A stretch of DNA of 64,000 bases from Pseudomonadota bacterium (GTDB lineage: Bacteria > Desulfobacterota > Binatia > Binatales > Binataceae), in contig JAJPKA010000020.1 in the NCBI GenBank assembly GCA_021323945.1, positions 682,001-746,000 of the forward strand. The letters run 5' to 3'. Numbering within the stretch: position 1 is the stretch's first letter; each line of letters opens with the position of its first letter. The position numbers were made by a program, and so were the translations under genes. The notes under the pieces were generated by a model that saw only the letters and a program-made list of their open reading frames with translations, was not told where the DNA came from and did no database searches. Positions 23,626 through 32,438 of the stretch are shown piece after piece.

Positions 23626-26220
23626 TTAGGCCCCCAGATGGCGGCGGTGGATGAGAATTGCCAGCAGAAAAATCATAGTAGTTAGGGGCAGTAGTATCCG
23701 GTCAATCGACTCATAGCTTACGATTGTTGCACCGGAGCGACGCACGATCGCAGAGGGCGGTGCATCAAACTGCCCGCCGGTGCCAGCTGCAATCGTCCGC
23801 AGCAGCGATTCGTTAGCTCCGTGAAGCTTAAGTTCGGCCGCGTCTACAGCCTCCGGACCCTTGGAAGCTATTTCACGCTGTACCAGAACTCGCTCGGTGT
23901 CGCCGGCCTTTATAAGTAGCGCAAGGTGGTATTTGCCCCGCCGCAACGGTGCCGATTCGCCACGGTAAGTGGTGGTGTCGATCTGACTCATCGCCACGTC
24001 GTCGTTAAGCCCAAGCCCCGTAATGCGGCAGAAGAGGTTGCTTACCGGAAATCGATCGGCTTTTTGGGCCTCGAGCTGCACCGAACCGTCATTGGCTTCC
24101 CTGACTCGGAGAGTGAATGGTCCCGAATCACCTTCTCGGGCGACCCAGCTGACCAGTTGCGACCAGAACTGAGCGTAGCGACGCCAGCGGATCCAGCCAA
24201 GAGAGCCCAACGAATCAGGATCGGCTGAGAAAACTGCACTGCGCCCAAGCTCATATTGCCAAGTGGCCAACAGGGGTGCGCTACGCCGCCCTTTGTGGAT
24301 TAGGAGTGGCACCTCTGCTCCGTCCTTGGCTTGGGTCATAGCGAAAAAATCCAACGGAGGAATCTCCCGTGGGCTAATGCCGTTGAGAATGGCGCTGGGG
24401 TTGCCCAACTCGATCTGAGAGCGCTCGTGCCACTTGAAATTCTCCGCCTCATGGGTCAGATGAACGAGGAGCTGAGGCAGTTTGGTAATATCCTCGACCC
24501 GGTAGAACACTCCGCCGGTTACGCGAGCGAAATCCTGCAATAGGCGCAAGTTCTCAAGATCGGGACCGATCCGGATAGTCGAGACCGGGATTCCATCCTT
24601 GGCATAGTCCGCCATCTCCTGATCATGATCGTGGTACTGCCGGTTGGTATCGCCATCTGTCAGCAGGATGACTTCTCGCACCGCGATACCGCTTTGGTCG
24701 ATTTCGCGCTCTGCGATTTCAAGAGCCTCTTTGAAATCAGTTCCCCCTCCGGGTTCGAGTCGTTCCACCCGGGCGGTTAGTTCCTGCCGTTGTTCTGCCA
24801 AGGGACGCAAATGGCCGAGGACGTAGGGCTCAGAATCAAACGCAATCACGCCCGCGTAGTCGGTATCATCCAGCTGGTTAAGGAGCGTGACGGCGGCCTG
24901 TTTGGCGTAACGTATCCGCTCACCATCTCTCACGGCTGGATAACGGGAGTTGTAACTCATCGAATTCGAGCGGTCGATCAGCAGATACACGGCGATAGGT
25001 TCGCGTGAGGGCGGAGGTGGTTGCGGCTGAAACGTTATCGGAAGAATCTTTTCGAGCGTGGTGCCCTGAAAGCGGGAGTCGCGCAAGGTATCGCCCGTAA
25101 CTATCAAGCCCCCTCCGAAGTCAGCTACATACCGTCTTAATGCCAACTGAGTGGAGTCGTCCAATGCCTCTGAGCCGGTATTGGCGATTATGACTGCCTG
25201 GTAGGCCAAATAGTCCTCGGGACGCATCGATAGACCATGCGGAGGGGCGGTCCGTACGTCGTAATTTCGGGTTTGCAAAGCTCTGATGAGGCTATCGGGC
25301 GGGTTGGAGCAGATCACCAAGACCCGCGGTGGCTCAATCACCGAAAGTGCCGTTTCGGCGATTGGATTTACCACGACGGACGGTGGTGAGACTCCGAGAT
25401 CGACCCGCAGCAGATAGGCCCCGGGACGACTGGCCCGATAGGGTAGCATCAGGCGGTTAAGCCCTGGTGCCAAGGATACCTGCTGTGCACCTACTGGTGT
25501 CCCATCATTCGATAGGCGAATCTGGCCGTTGACCGGCGCTCTCGCTTCGTTCTCGATATCCAAATGAACCGCAAAGGAAGTCTCCGCCCGAACCGTCGAA
25601 GGCGCCTGGAAAGAGGTAATTGCAACTCTGGGAATCGCTGAAGGAGGCGGGCTGGCAGTGAAAATGCGCACGCCCGCCTGACTCATAGCTGGCAGCTCAT
25701 CAAGCACTTCCCCCTGGGTTTGGTTGCCGTCGGTCAGGAGAACCAGGCGTTTTTCGGCGCTCTCGGGAAAGATTCCAAGGGCAGTTGTAAGTGCGCCGGC
25801 CAGGTCGGTTCCGTTTGGATCAACCTTGGTCAAGCTGGTGGTAATTGGTAAACGTGGATCCTGTAACGCCGTTAGTAAGCTTGCGTCCCGGCCGAATCCT
25901 ACTACGGCGATTTCGTCGTCATAACCCAGGTGATGACGAAGTTCTGACGCACGATGCTGCATCCACATAGCTTGGTCTGGCGCAATCGAGCGTGACTGGT
26001 CGACTGCGATCACCACCGCCATGCGGCGGGCCACTGTTCTCACTGGAACCCGTAAACCAGCCAACATCAGCACAAGAAGGATGAAGGCTATTAGGCGCAG
26101 ACCAGCAGAAATGACAGCTGCCAGCAGTTTTTCGCTTCCTCGGACCACCGCAAGAACTGCCGGTGCCACGATCAGTACAGAGGCGAGCAAAAGGCATAAA
26201 GCTATAGGCCGCTCAAACAT
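23626..26220 (-). CDS. Membrane protein with two VWA domains and a GATase1-like core
   Basis: An 864-residue envelope protein. Two transmembrane helices near the N-terminus are followed by VWA-1 with intact MIDAS (VDQSRS, then TDG). A beta-sandwich comes next, then a class I glutamine-amidotransferase-like fold without an obvious nucleophile (RVLVICSNPPDS to DFGGGLIVTGD). VWA-2 also has intact MIDAS (IDRSNSMSYNS, GGGTDF, LTDGDT). A C-terminal helix, ILLPLTTMIFLLAILI, ends the protein. The bulk is probably periplasmic. The ATG at 26220 overlaps the BatA-like gene by 8 bp, so they are translationally coupled. It is the last gene of the MoxR cluster. A metal-dependent binding role is inferred. 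Confidence 0.87.
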   Translation of the reverse strand: MFERPIALCLLLASVLIVAPAVLAVVRGSEKLLAAVISAGLRLIAFILLVLMLAGLRVPVRTVARRMAVVIAVDQSRSIAPDQAMWMQHRASELRHHLGYDDEIAVVGFGRDASLLTALQDPRLPITTSLTKVDPNGTDLAGALTTALGIFPESAEKRLVLLTDGNQTQGEVLDELPAMSQAGVRIFTASPPPSAIPRVAITSFQAPSTVRAETSFAVHLDIENEARAPVNGQIRLSNDGTPVGAQQVSLAPGLNRLMLPYRASRPGAYLLRVDLGVSPPSVVVNPIAETALSVIEPPRVLVICSNPPDSLIRALQTRNYDVRTAPPHGLSMRPEDYLAYQAVIIANTGSEALDDSTQLALRRYVADFGGGLIVTGDTLRDSRFQGTTLEKILPITFQPQPPPPSREPIAVYLLIDRSNSMSYNSRYPAVRDGERIRYAKQAAVTLLNQLDDTDYAGVIAFDSEPYVLGHLRPLAEQRQELTARVERLEPGGGTDFKEALEIAEREIDQSGIAVREVILLTDGDTNRQYHDHDQEMADYAKDGIPVSTIRIGPDLENLRLLQDFARVTGGVFYRVEDITKLPQLLVHLTHEAENFKWHERSQIELGNPSAILNGISPREIPPLDFFAMTQAKDGAEVPLLIHKGRRSAPLLATWQYELGRSAVFSADPDSLGSLGWIRWRRYAQFWSQLVSWVAREGDSGPFTLRVREANDGSVQLEAQKADRFPVSNLFCRITGLGLNDDVAMSQIDTTTYRGESAPLRRGKYHLALLIKAGDTERVLVQREIASKGPEAVDAAELKLHGANESLLRTIAAGTGGQFDAPPSAIVRRSGATIVSYESIDRILLPLTTMIFLLAILIHRRHLGA

Positions 26221-28093
26221 GAGGTGTACCCCAGTAAATCGCACGCCGGGTGATGAACGCAGATTCGGCCAGCACCAAAAACGCCGCCAGTGCTATAAGT
26301 GCGAGACCTACAGGTCTGGGAAAGATTTCGACGTGGGGCGGCGGCAAGCTGTGGTTAACGGCTTTCCGGTCAAGTGGGGCGGCTAGGGAAGAAAGATCAG
26401 ATTCGGCGACATCGTAGTAATTTGCATAAACTTCAGTTGCCCGGTTGGGCCCTCGGATGGCGTAATGACCGACCTCGAGCGGGCGGAAGCGCACGCGTCC
26501 CCATTGGTCAGGTTGCAACTGCCTAATGGAGTTGTCAGGCGAGATTAATTTAGCGGGTGCGAAAGTGCTGATCGTTACGAAGCTGCCAGTCGATACTACC
26601 TTTATGTCTTCTGGCGCAGTTACTTGCTTCAGAGTGTCAATTGTCAGGACCAAGGCGTCGAGTCTATCGGGATCGAGCAACAGATGATCTCGGACATCGA
26701 AGGCGAGTACCCCTACCCTGCCGTCGAGCTGCCGGCCCACCGCTGCCACAGGAAACGAATCATGCCCGTCAAGGGGTGCACCAGTGGCCAGAGCATCCAT
26801 CCATCCCGGCAGCGATAAAATCCTTGAGGGGCCAAGCAGCGTTGGTGTTGTCAGCGGGCCAGTATCCTGCCGCGACTCCAGCTCGACCGCCGCGACACTG
26901 CCCGGCACATTCGCTACCGGGGTGCGATGCGAACCCTTTAATAGTGGCTCGGGAAACACAAACAGTCGCGCCGCGGCATTTATTCCGGATGGGTTGCAGT
27001 CGTGCAAGATTGCCAGCGCGTATCGCCGTTTGGCAGCGCCGCTAGATTTGTACTGGGCTGGATCAAGCGCGGTTACGACGAAATTGGGATTAATTGCCAC
27101 CGCGATACGTGCCAGGTCATCTCGTGCATCAGGGTCGGGCGACAAGACCAGTACATTGGCCTGCGCAGTCGACGGCGCAGTGGCAAAGCGTTCGTTATCC
27201 ATTATCAGTGCGTCGTGCGTGGCGATGCGGGCATGTAGCAGGCCGCCTTCGGTCAATGGTCTGAAGCCGACGATTGCTTGCGCGCGAGGTTCGATAATCA
27301 ATGATGTGTGGTCAAACTGCCGACCGTTAAGATCTAACTCCAGTTGGCATTGGGCAGGGCGGCTCGAGAAATTTCGCAAAACGCAATGCCCCCCACTGCT
27401 ACGCGGCACCCCCGGATCCAAGCCCGCAATCGCCACGTTGTCGACCGGTTTGCCGACCTGGTGCAATTTCACCACTCCACGCGGGCTTGTTTGCGACACT
27501 ACGTCTTCTGCTGGTCGGCGGTCGGCAAAAATGTCAATTGCCGCCGCTCCATGGGCATCTATCAAAGCGGCCCGCAAGGCGGAGGGTCTCGGTGCAATCG
27601 CCTGTGCCTGCAGCTTGTCAAGCGCTGCTAACGCCGGTCTGGGGTCCCTTGAGGGCGCCGCCAAGATGTTGGCTTCCAGTCCGTATCCGATAACCGTGAA
27701 TTCGTCGCCCGCCGGAGCGCTGGTGATAAGGTGCCGCGCCAGCGCGCGGGCCTCTTCCAAACGCGAAACCCTGCCGTCGAGTGCCCCCATACCGGCACCC
27801 AGGTCAAAGACGAGGGCATGGAGCTGATGGCGCCCCACCGGCCTACGCCCCGCCACATAAAACCCGGCAGCTGCAAGGGTGATGGCGCTCAGGGCCAACA
27901 GTTCCAACCAAAAAAGCAAATCAAGCTTCAGAATCCGGCTCTTGACGACTGGGGCGGGGAGCTGTTCGAACAACATTAAACTGGAAACATTGATAATCGG
28001 GCGCGCGCGCGAGCGTAGATAAATCGCTATGAGGGCGACGACACTGAATCCGAGCAGCAGACCATCTGGACTGAAAAAGCCCACTTCAGGCAA
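26213..28093 (-). CDS. BatA-like membrane protein with degenerate VWA
   Basis: A 626-residue protein whose N-terminus (helix at about 8-24, then SSLMLFEQLP, then a second helix near 58-80) matches the BatA aerotolerance-regulator N-terminal region. The VWA-like domain that follows has DLGAGM where the MIDAS DxSxS should be, so metal binding is probably lost. A long periplasmic beta-rich region follows, and a C-terminal helix (PVGLALIALAAFLVLAESAFI) anchors it. It overlaps DUF58 upstream and the double-VWA gene downstream by 8 bp each. Likely a scaffold partner in the MoxR system. Confidence 0.82.
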   Translation of the reverse strand: MPEVGFFSPDGLLLGFSVVALIAIYLRSRARPIINVSSLMLFEQLPAPVVKSRILKLDLLFWLELLALSAITLAAAGFYVAGRRPVGRHQLHALVFDLGAGMGALDGRVSRLEEARALARHLITSAPAGDEFTVIGYGLEANILAAPSRDPRPALAALDKLQAQAIAPRPSALRAALIDAHGAAAIDIFADRRPAEDVVSQTSPRGVVKLHQVGKPVDNVAIAGLDPGVPRSSGGHCVLRNFSSRPAQCQLELDLNGRQFDHTSLIIEPRAQAIVGFRPLTEGGLLHARIATHDALIMDNERFATAPSTAQANVLVLSPDPDARDDLARIAVAINPNFVVTALDPAQYKSSGAAKRRYALAILHDCNPSGINAAARLFVFPEPLLKGSHRTPVANVPGSVAAVELESRQDTGPLTTPTLLGPSRILSLPGWMDALATGAPLDGHDSFPVAAVGRQLDGRVGVLAFDVRDHLLLDPDRLDALVLTIDTLKQVTAPEDIKVVSTGSFVTISTFAPAKLISPDNSIRQLQPDQWGRVRFRPLEVGHYAIRGPNRATEVYANYYDVAESDLSSLAAPLDRKAVNHSLPPPHVEIFPRPVGLALIALAAFLVLAESAFITRRAIYWGTPHV

Positions 28094-28991
28094 TCACCCC
28101 CAACCTTGGGAATTCCCGGCGCATGATTGCATCCAGATTGGAGGCGCCGAAGGCGCGGCTGTAGACAATTCCGTGACGCTCGCAAAAGTTGGCAAGTCGC
28201 GCCGAATGTTCTTCAATCCGTTGCCTGCACAGAGCCGATTGTTGAGCACCAAAGACCACTTCGCGGAGCTCGCCGGTCTCACAGTCGCGCACCCGATAAG
28301 CTCCGGGTGGGTAAAAGCCCGTGTATTCGCGGTCACCCACGATGTGAATCACCTTCACTTCGTGCCGAGCCGTAAGTAACTGAGTTAAGGCGTCTTCATA
28401 GTCAGCGGGACTGACCAGGAAATCCGAGATCGCCACCACGATGCCAGGATGGTGCCGGGTGCGGAGCAAGTCTGCGACTGCCATCGATAGCTGGGTGTCC
28501 CCTTGGCATTTTAGACCGCTGACGAATTGCCGAAAGGCGAAGAACGATTCGCGCCGCTGGTAGGACGGAGTGGTTAGCCATCGAGACTTCTCTGCGCTTC
28601 CACCGAAGGCAGCTAGGCGCACTGAATCATTTTCTCCCATTGCGATATACGCCAGAGCAGTTCCCAGGATCACGGCCAGTCCGAACTTATCGTCAGACTC
28701 GGGGACCGCCATTGATGCACTCGTATCGAGCATTATCGTCAGCTCGACCTGTCGTTCTGCTCGAAAGGTGCGAACCGTCAGGTCTTCGAGGCGGGCAAAG
28801 GTATTCCAATCCAAAAAGCGCAAATCATCTCCCGCAGAATAGTCGCGAAAATCTTCGGGTTCGAGGCCAGGCCCCAACACGCGGCCGACGGTTCGGCGTC
28901 CGGTGCGGATGGTGCGCGCCCGCTTGATGCCAAGGGTTAAGGCGTCGAGCCGCTGGAGAAAATCTGGGTCAAAAGCGCGAGCTATCAGCAT
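28086..28991 (-). CDS. DUF58 domain protein
   Basis: A 301-residue DUF58 protein, the usual partner of MoxR ATPases. The DUF58 core shows GRVLGPGLEPEDFRDYSAGDDLRFLDWNTFARLEDLTVRTF, followed by a VWA-like fold with IMLDTSASM. The role in the pathway is thought to be a substrate or co-factor of MoxR-driven assembly, but it is not defined in any detail. It is 11 bp downstream of moxR and overlaps the BatA-like gene by 8 bp, so the three are coupled. No signal peptide is visible, so it is probably cytosolic or peripheral. Confidence 0.92.
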   Translation of the reverse strand: MLIARAFDPDFLQRLDALTLGIKRARTIRTGRRTVGRVLGPGLEPEDFRDYSAGDDLRFLDWNTFARLEDLTVRTFRAERQVELTIMLDTSASMAVPESDDKFGLAVILGTALAYIAMGENDSVRLAAFGGSAEKSRWLTTPSYQRRESFFAFRQFVSGLKCQGDTQLSMAVADLLRTRHHPGIVVAISDFLVSPADYEDALTQLLTARHEVKVIHIVGDREYTGFYPPGAYRVRDCETGELREVVFGAQQSALCRQRIEEHSARLANFCERHGIVYSRAFGASNLDAIMRREFPRLGVIA

Positions 28992-29002
28992 CGAGCCAGC
29001 TG

Positions 29003-30091
29003 TCAGACGCGGGTGGGGCGCACCGCTTTAATTACCTGTTCCACAATGGTGGCAGCATCGACGTTGTCGGAATGTGCTGCGTAATTCAGCATTATACGAT
29101 GTTCCAGTGCAGCTGGCGCGAATTGTTCGATGTCCTCGTAGGCAATGTTCGCGCGGCCATCAAGCAGCGCGCGCACCTTTGCACCCATGATCAAGGCCAA
29201 AGCACCCCGGGGGCTTGCACCGAAACTGACGTAACGGTTAACGACGTCGACTTTCACCGGTGAGCGCTGCTCGCCTATGATTCGCGGGTTGTCGGGTTGC
29301 GTTGCGCGTACGATGCGCGCCGCGTATTGCTCGACGGCCGGCGCGACAATGACTTCGCGGACCAGCCGTTTTAATGCTTCGATGCGTTCAGCCGCTTCGT
29401 CAGGCGCAAAAACCGGAGTTACACCGGCCTCTTCCGGGCCGGTTGTCGCATTGATGATCTTAACCAGTTCATCCTCACCCGGGTAACCGAGGCGGACTTT
29501 GAACATGAAGCGATCGAGCTGCGCTTCGGGCAAGGGATAGGTGCCTTCCATTTCGATTGGATTGAGCGTCGCCATCACGAAATACGGCGGGGGTAGGGGG
29601 TAAGTTGTACCGCCGGCGGTTACCTGCAATTCAGCCATTGCTTCGAGCAGGGCAGACTGGGTTTTTGGCGTTGCCCGATTGATTTCGTCGCCCAGCAGTA
29701 TATGGCAAAAAATCGGACCTGGTTGAAAGCTGAATTCACGGCGGCCGTCACTTCCGGAAATGATGACGCGGGTTCCTGTAATATCAGCCGGCATCAGGTC
29801 TACAGTGAACTGGATCCGGTTGAAGCTCAAATTTAAAACCAGACCGAGCGTCTTTACTAAGGTGGTCTTGCCCGTGCCCGGTACGCCCTCAATCAGTACG
29901 TGTCCGCCGGCAAACAGGGCACTCAGCAGCTCCTCCACGGCGCGTTCGTGCCCGACTATTACTTTATGAATTTCGCTTTGGGCCCGGCGAAAGATTCGGG
30001 CAAAATCGCCGATGCTCAGACGTTCTGCAGGCGTTGCCCCGCTCTCGCTTTCGTTATGCACTGCGTCTGCTCCTGTCGGCGTTAGTTGCAT
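29003..30091 (-). CDS. MoxR-family AAA+ ATPase
   Basis: A 362-residue MoxR-type AAA+ chaperone-like ATPase. Walker A is GVPGTGKT at 69-76, Walker B is LLGDEIN near 131-137, sensor 1 sits in ATLNPIEMEGTYPLPEAQLDRF, and the C-terminal lid is present (SPRGALALI). MoxR proteins use ATP to mature or insert metal into partner complexes, often with VWA proteins such as those downstream. ATG start at 30091. It lies 11 bp before DUF58 and 94 bp after the 455-residue membrane protein. A 25-residue N-terminal tail precedes the core. Confidence 0.95.
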   Translation of the reverse strand: MQLTPTGADAVHNESESGATPAERLSIGDFARIFRRAQSEIHKVIVGHERAVEELLSALFAGGHVLIEGVPGTGKTTLVKTLGLVLNLSFNRIQFTVDLMPADITGTRVIISGSDGRREFSFQPGPIFCHILLGDEINRATPKTQSALLEAMAELQVTAGGTTYPLPPPYFVMATLNPIEMEGTYPLPEAQLDRFMFKVRLGYPGEDELVKIINATTGPEEAGVTPVFAPDEAAERIEALKRLVREVIVAPAVEQYAARIVRATQPDNPRIIGEQRSPVKVDVVNRYVSFGASPRGALALIMGAKVRALLDGRANIAYEDIEQFAPAALEHRIMLNYAAHSDNVDAATIVEQVIKAVRPTRV

Positions 30092-30185
30092 AACTCGTCG
30101 CGTTGATTGCTGCTCGACTCAGTTACTGCCGTTCAAGTTGAGTGTTACCCTCGGCGAGCACCTCGCTCGCTGCCGCCTGCCATTC

Positions 30186-31553
30186 TTATCGCTCGAAAAC
30201 GCGCTTGATCGTCATCTGATCACCCGGGGGGACCGAAGCGCGAGCAATCGGCTCATCAGCGGATTGCTGTTCGTTGAGTGGAACTCGGACTTTGGGTGGA
30301 ATGTAGGCTGGAGCACCCGCAGTTGAGCTTTCGTCCGACGGCTGGGCATCTATAGTTATCTTAAAAGTATCGGTTCCCATTGGCTGTGATGCGGGTGGAC
30401 CGAAAAGGTGCTCCGGATCGGCGCCGGAGCCGTGACTAACCCCATCGCCGGCACCTGTTGCGCTCGATTCCGGCGAGCCGACATCGCTCGAGCTGGCCTG
30501 CCCCGACTGGGCGTTCGGTATGCCGCTCAACCCTGCGCCGCCCTGGGCGAGCTGACCAACAGCTGGGCTCGGGGTCGGGCCTGTCCCGCCGTCCGAGCCG
30601 GATTTCGCGACACCCTTATCGTCGCCGTCGCTTTCGTTTTGATCAGGAATCGGCGGGTGCCGGTATGGGGGGTTGAGACTCGACATTCCATCTTTGTCGG
30701 TCAGTCTGAGCTCGAGCGGCGGCTTATGCTGCTGTCCGGTAAGCTTCTCTTGCAGATTGCTAGCGAAACGACGAGCCTGATTGAGCCAGTGCGAGACTGA
30801 ACTATTGTCAGCTTGGTCGTTCTTGGCAGAGGCGAGTTTGTTTGCCAGTTTTCTCATAGTCGTCTCATCTGCGTAGATTTCGGCGTTGGGCTCGAGGGCC
30901 GGATCCGCCGGTCGGATATCGAGGTTGCCCAGTTCGGCAATGACCTGGTTGGGGCGGTTTGGCATCCGGCGAACTCCTACTGCCAGACGAGTGACTCTTA
31001 ACAGGAGCAGGGCGACGAGGCATGAACCTGCTAACGCGAGAATGGATCGCGAGAACCAACGTGGCTCAATTTTGATTGGCTCGAATTCATTGCGCCGATC
31101 GTAAGTGTCTTCCACCAGGAACTGTCCGAATTCCGAATTGCGCCGTGCATCCCCGAGCGAAAGCACAGTCATCAGCCGGCCCTTTAAGCCAGCGCGCTCG
31201 TCAGCCAGTGACGCCGCTTTGATCGGGCTGACACTGGAACGCACAGCGACGCGGGTGACGCGTACGATGCTGATAAGAGCCATTAAGGTGATGAGAAGCG
31301 CGGTGAGGAGGAAAGCAAGAGGACTCATCAAGGCCGCTGCTGCCAGTACCAGGGTAGCTGCGAGGATAATTATCGCGAGGCTCGAAAATGCGAAATACTG
31401 TGCAGCGAGCGAGTTAATTCGAGCCCTGATCGCCCTAAGCTGGAACAGGATCAACCAAAGCTTTTGCTCATGCGCTTGTTGTGGCACGGAAAATACAACA
31501 GCTGGGGATTTCTTCGACAATAGTTCAAGCAATCGGACATGCGCAACGATCAA
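30186..31553 (-). CDS. Hypothetical membrane protein of the MoxR cluster
   Basis: A 455-residue protein that I do not recognise as a named family. Two adjacent helices fall at about 54-96, a third (ILALAGSCLVALLLL) at about 171-185. A conserved-looking cytosolic piece, SLADERAGLKGRLMTVLSLGD, lies between helices two and three. The C-terminal 200 residues are rich in Gly, Ser, Pro, Asn and Asp and look disordered. It loosely recalls DUF4175-like proteins found near MoxR clusters. The start is TTG with GGAG 4 nt upstream. It lies 48 bp after the barrel gene and 94 bp before moxR on the same strand. Confidence 0.75.
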   Translation of the reverse strand: MIVAHVRLLELLSKKSPAVVFSVPQQAHEQKLWLILFQLRAIRARINSLAAQYFAFSSLAIIILAATLVLAAAALMSPLAFLLTALLITLMALISIVRVTRVAVRSSVSPIKAASLADERAGLKGRLMTVLSLGDARRNSEFGQFLVEDTYDRRNEFEPIKIEPRWFSRSILALAGSCLVALLLLRVTRLAVGVRRMPNRPNQVIAELGNLDIRPADPALEPNAEIYADETTMRKLANKLASAKNDQADNSSVSHWLNQARRFASNLQEKLTGQQHKPPLELRLTDKDGMSSLNPPYRHPPIPDQNESDGDDKGVAKSGSDGGTGPTPSPAVGQLAQGGAGLSGIPNAQSGQASSSDVGSPESSATGAGDGVSHGSGADPEHLFGPPASQPMGTDTFKITIDAQPSDESSTAGAPAYIPPKVRVPLNEQQSADEPIARASVPPGDQMTIKRVFER

Positions 31554-31601
31554 ATCGCTCCATGTGTCCCCCTCATCAGCCCGCGTCCCGTAGAAGACAT
31601 C

Positions 31602-32426
31602 CTATCGGAGCAGCCGGCCAACCTCGAAATCCCATCCAAGGATTGCTTTAACGAACACGCCGTTGCTGGCATGGGTCAGACCCCATCCCAGCCCCACATT
31701 TATTTCCATTTGGGGCAAGAAAAAGAAATTGAGAGTTGGGACAAGAAATTGCTGCTGTCGTTGAATCCTGGGCAGATGCATTATTGGACCCATGTCGCCG
31801 TAATACTCGAGCGCCGGTGCCACCCACGGTAGCAGCTTGTAACTGACGAGCCCTGAAGGTGCGAAAGTCATTCCCTGATGGGTTCCAGGACCACGAAAGG
31901 GCTTTTCAAACGTTAAGTCGGCTATCAGCAAGAGCCCGCCGATTGAGGTCTCGGCAATAGGGCGCAATTCCAGGGTCAAGGGTTGCTCCTCGGCTGCGCG
32001 CCGCATGTAGTCCAGCTCGACGTTGCCACCTAATTTGATAGGCCAGTGGTCGGTTGCCGCAACGCCAAAGTGGCACTTCGTGCGTGCCCCCGCGTATTCG
32101 TACTCGCCGTTGCTCAGTTTGCCAGTGGCAAGGTATTGGCCAATTTCGATATGCGGTGTCAACCCATAAGTAGCTTCCAAGGTTTCGTGGACCTGATAGG
32201 GGCCGAGTTGCGCGTGAGCCTCGGCTCCGGTTGCACTGAGCACGCTGTTCGAATGGAGTTCCAAGCTCAGGATGCCGGGTGGGGTTGTTTCGGTTGGATA
32301 GATCTGGATCTCGTAAAAATCAATCGCGCGTGCCGGGGTCACCGCAAGAAACAGGGCCACAACGGTGAGGGTTGCGCGTGTGAATCCCTCAACCGCTCGA
32401 TGGATCGCCGCGCGTGATGGTTGCAC
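31602..32426 (-). CDS. Predicted outer-membrane beta-barrel or periplasmic protein
   Basis: A 274-residue protein with a signal peptide (helix TLTVVALFLAV, cleavage near TPARA-IDF at about 34). The mature part has alternating hydrophobic/polar strands and aromatic girdles (YEIQIYPTE, WVAPALEYYGDMG, LNFFFLPQ) and ends in an amphipathic strand with FEVGRLLR, which is compatible with an outer-membrane barrel. There is no homologue I can name. It starts 12 bp after nth and ends 48 bp before the membrane-protein gene, so it is likely part of the MoxR operon. The barrel call is inference from strand pattern. Confidence 0.7.
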   Translation of the reverse strand: MQPSRAAIHRAVEGFTRATLTVVALFLAVTPARAIDFYEIQIYPTETTPPGILSLELHSNSVLSATGAEAHAQLGPYQVHETLEATYGLTPHIEIGQYLATGKLSNGEYEYAGARTKCHFGVAATDHWPIKLGGNVELDYMRRAAEEQPLTLELRPIAETSIGGLLLIADLTFEKPFRGPGTHQGMTFAPSGLVSYKLLPWVAPALEYYGDMGPIMHLPRIQRQQQFLVPTLNFFFLPQMEINVGLGWGLTHASNGVFVKAILGWDFEVGRLLR

Positions 32427-32438
32427 CAGCCTCTGAGC

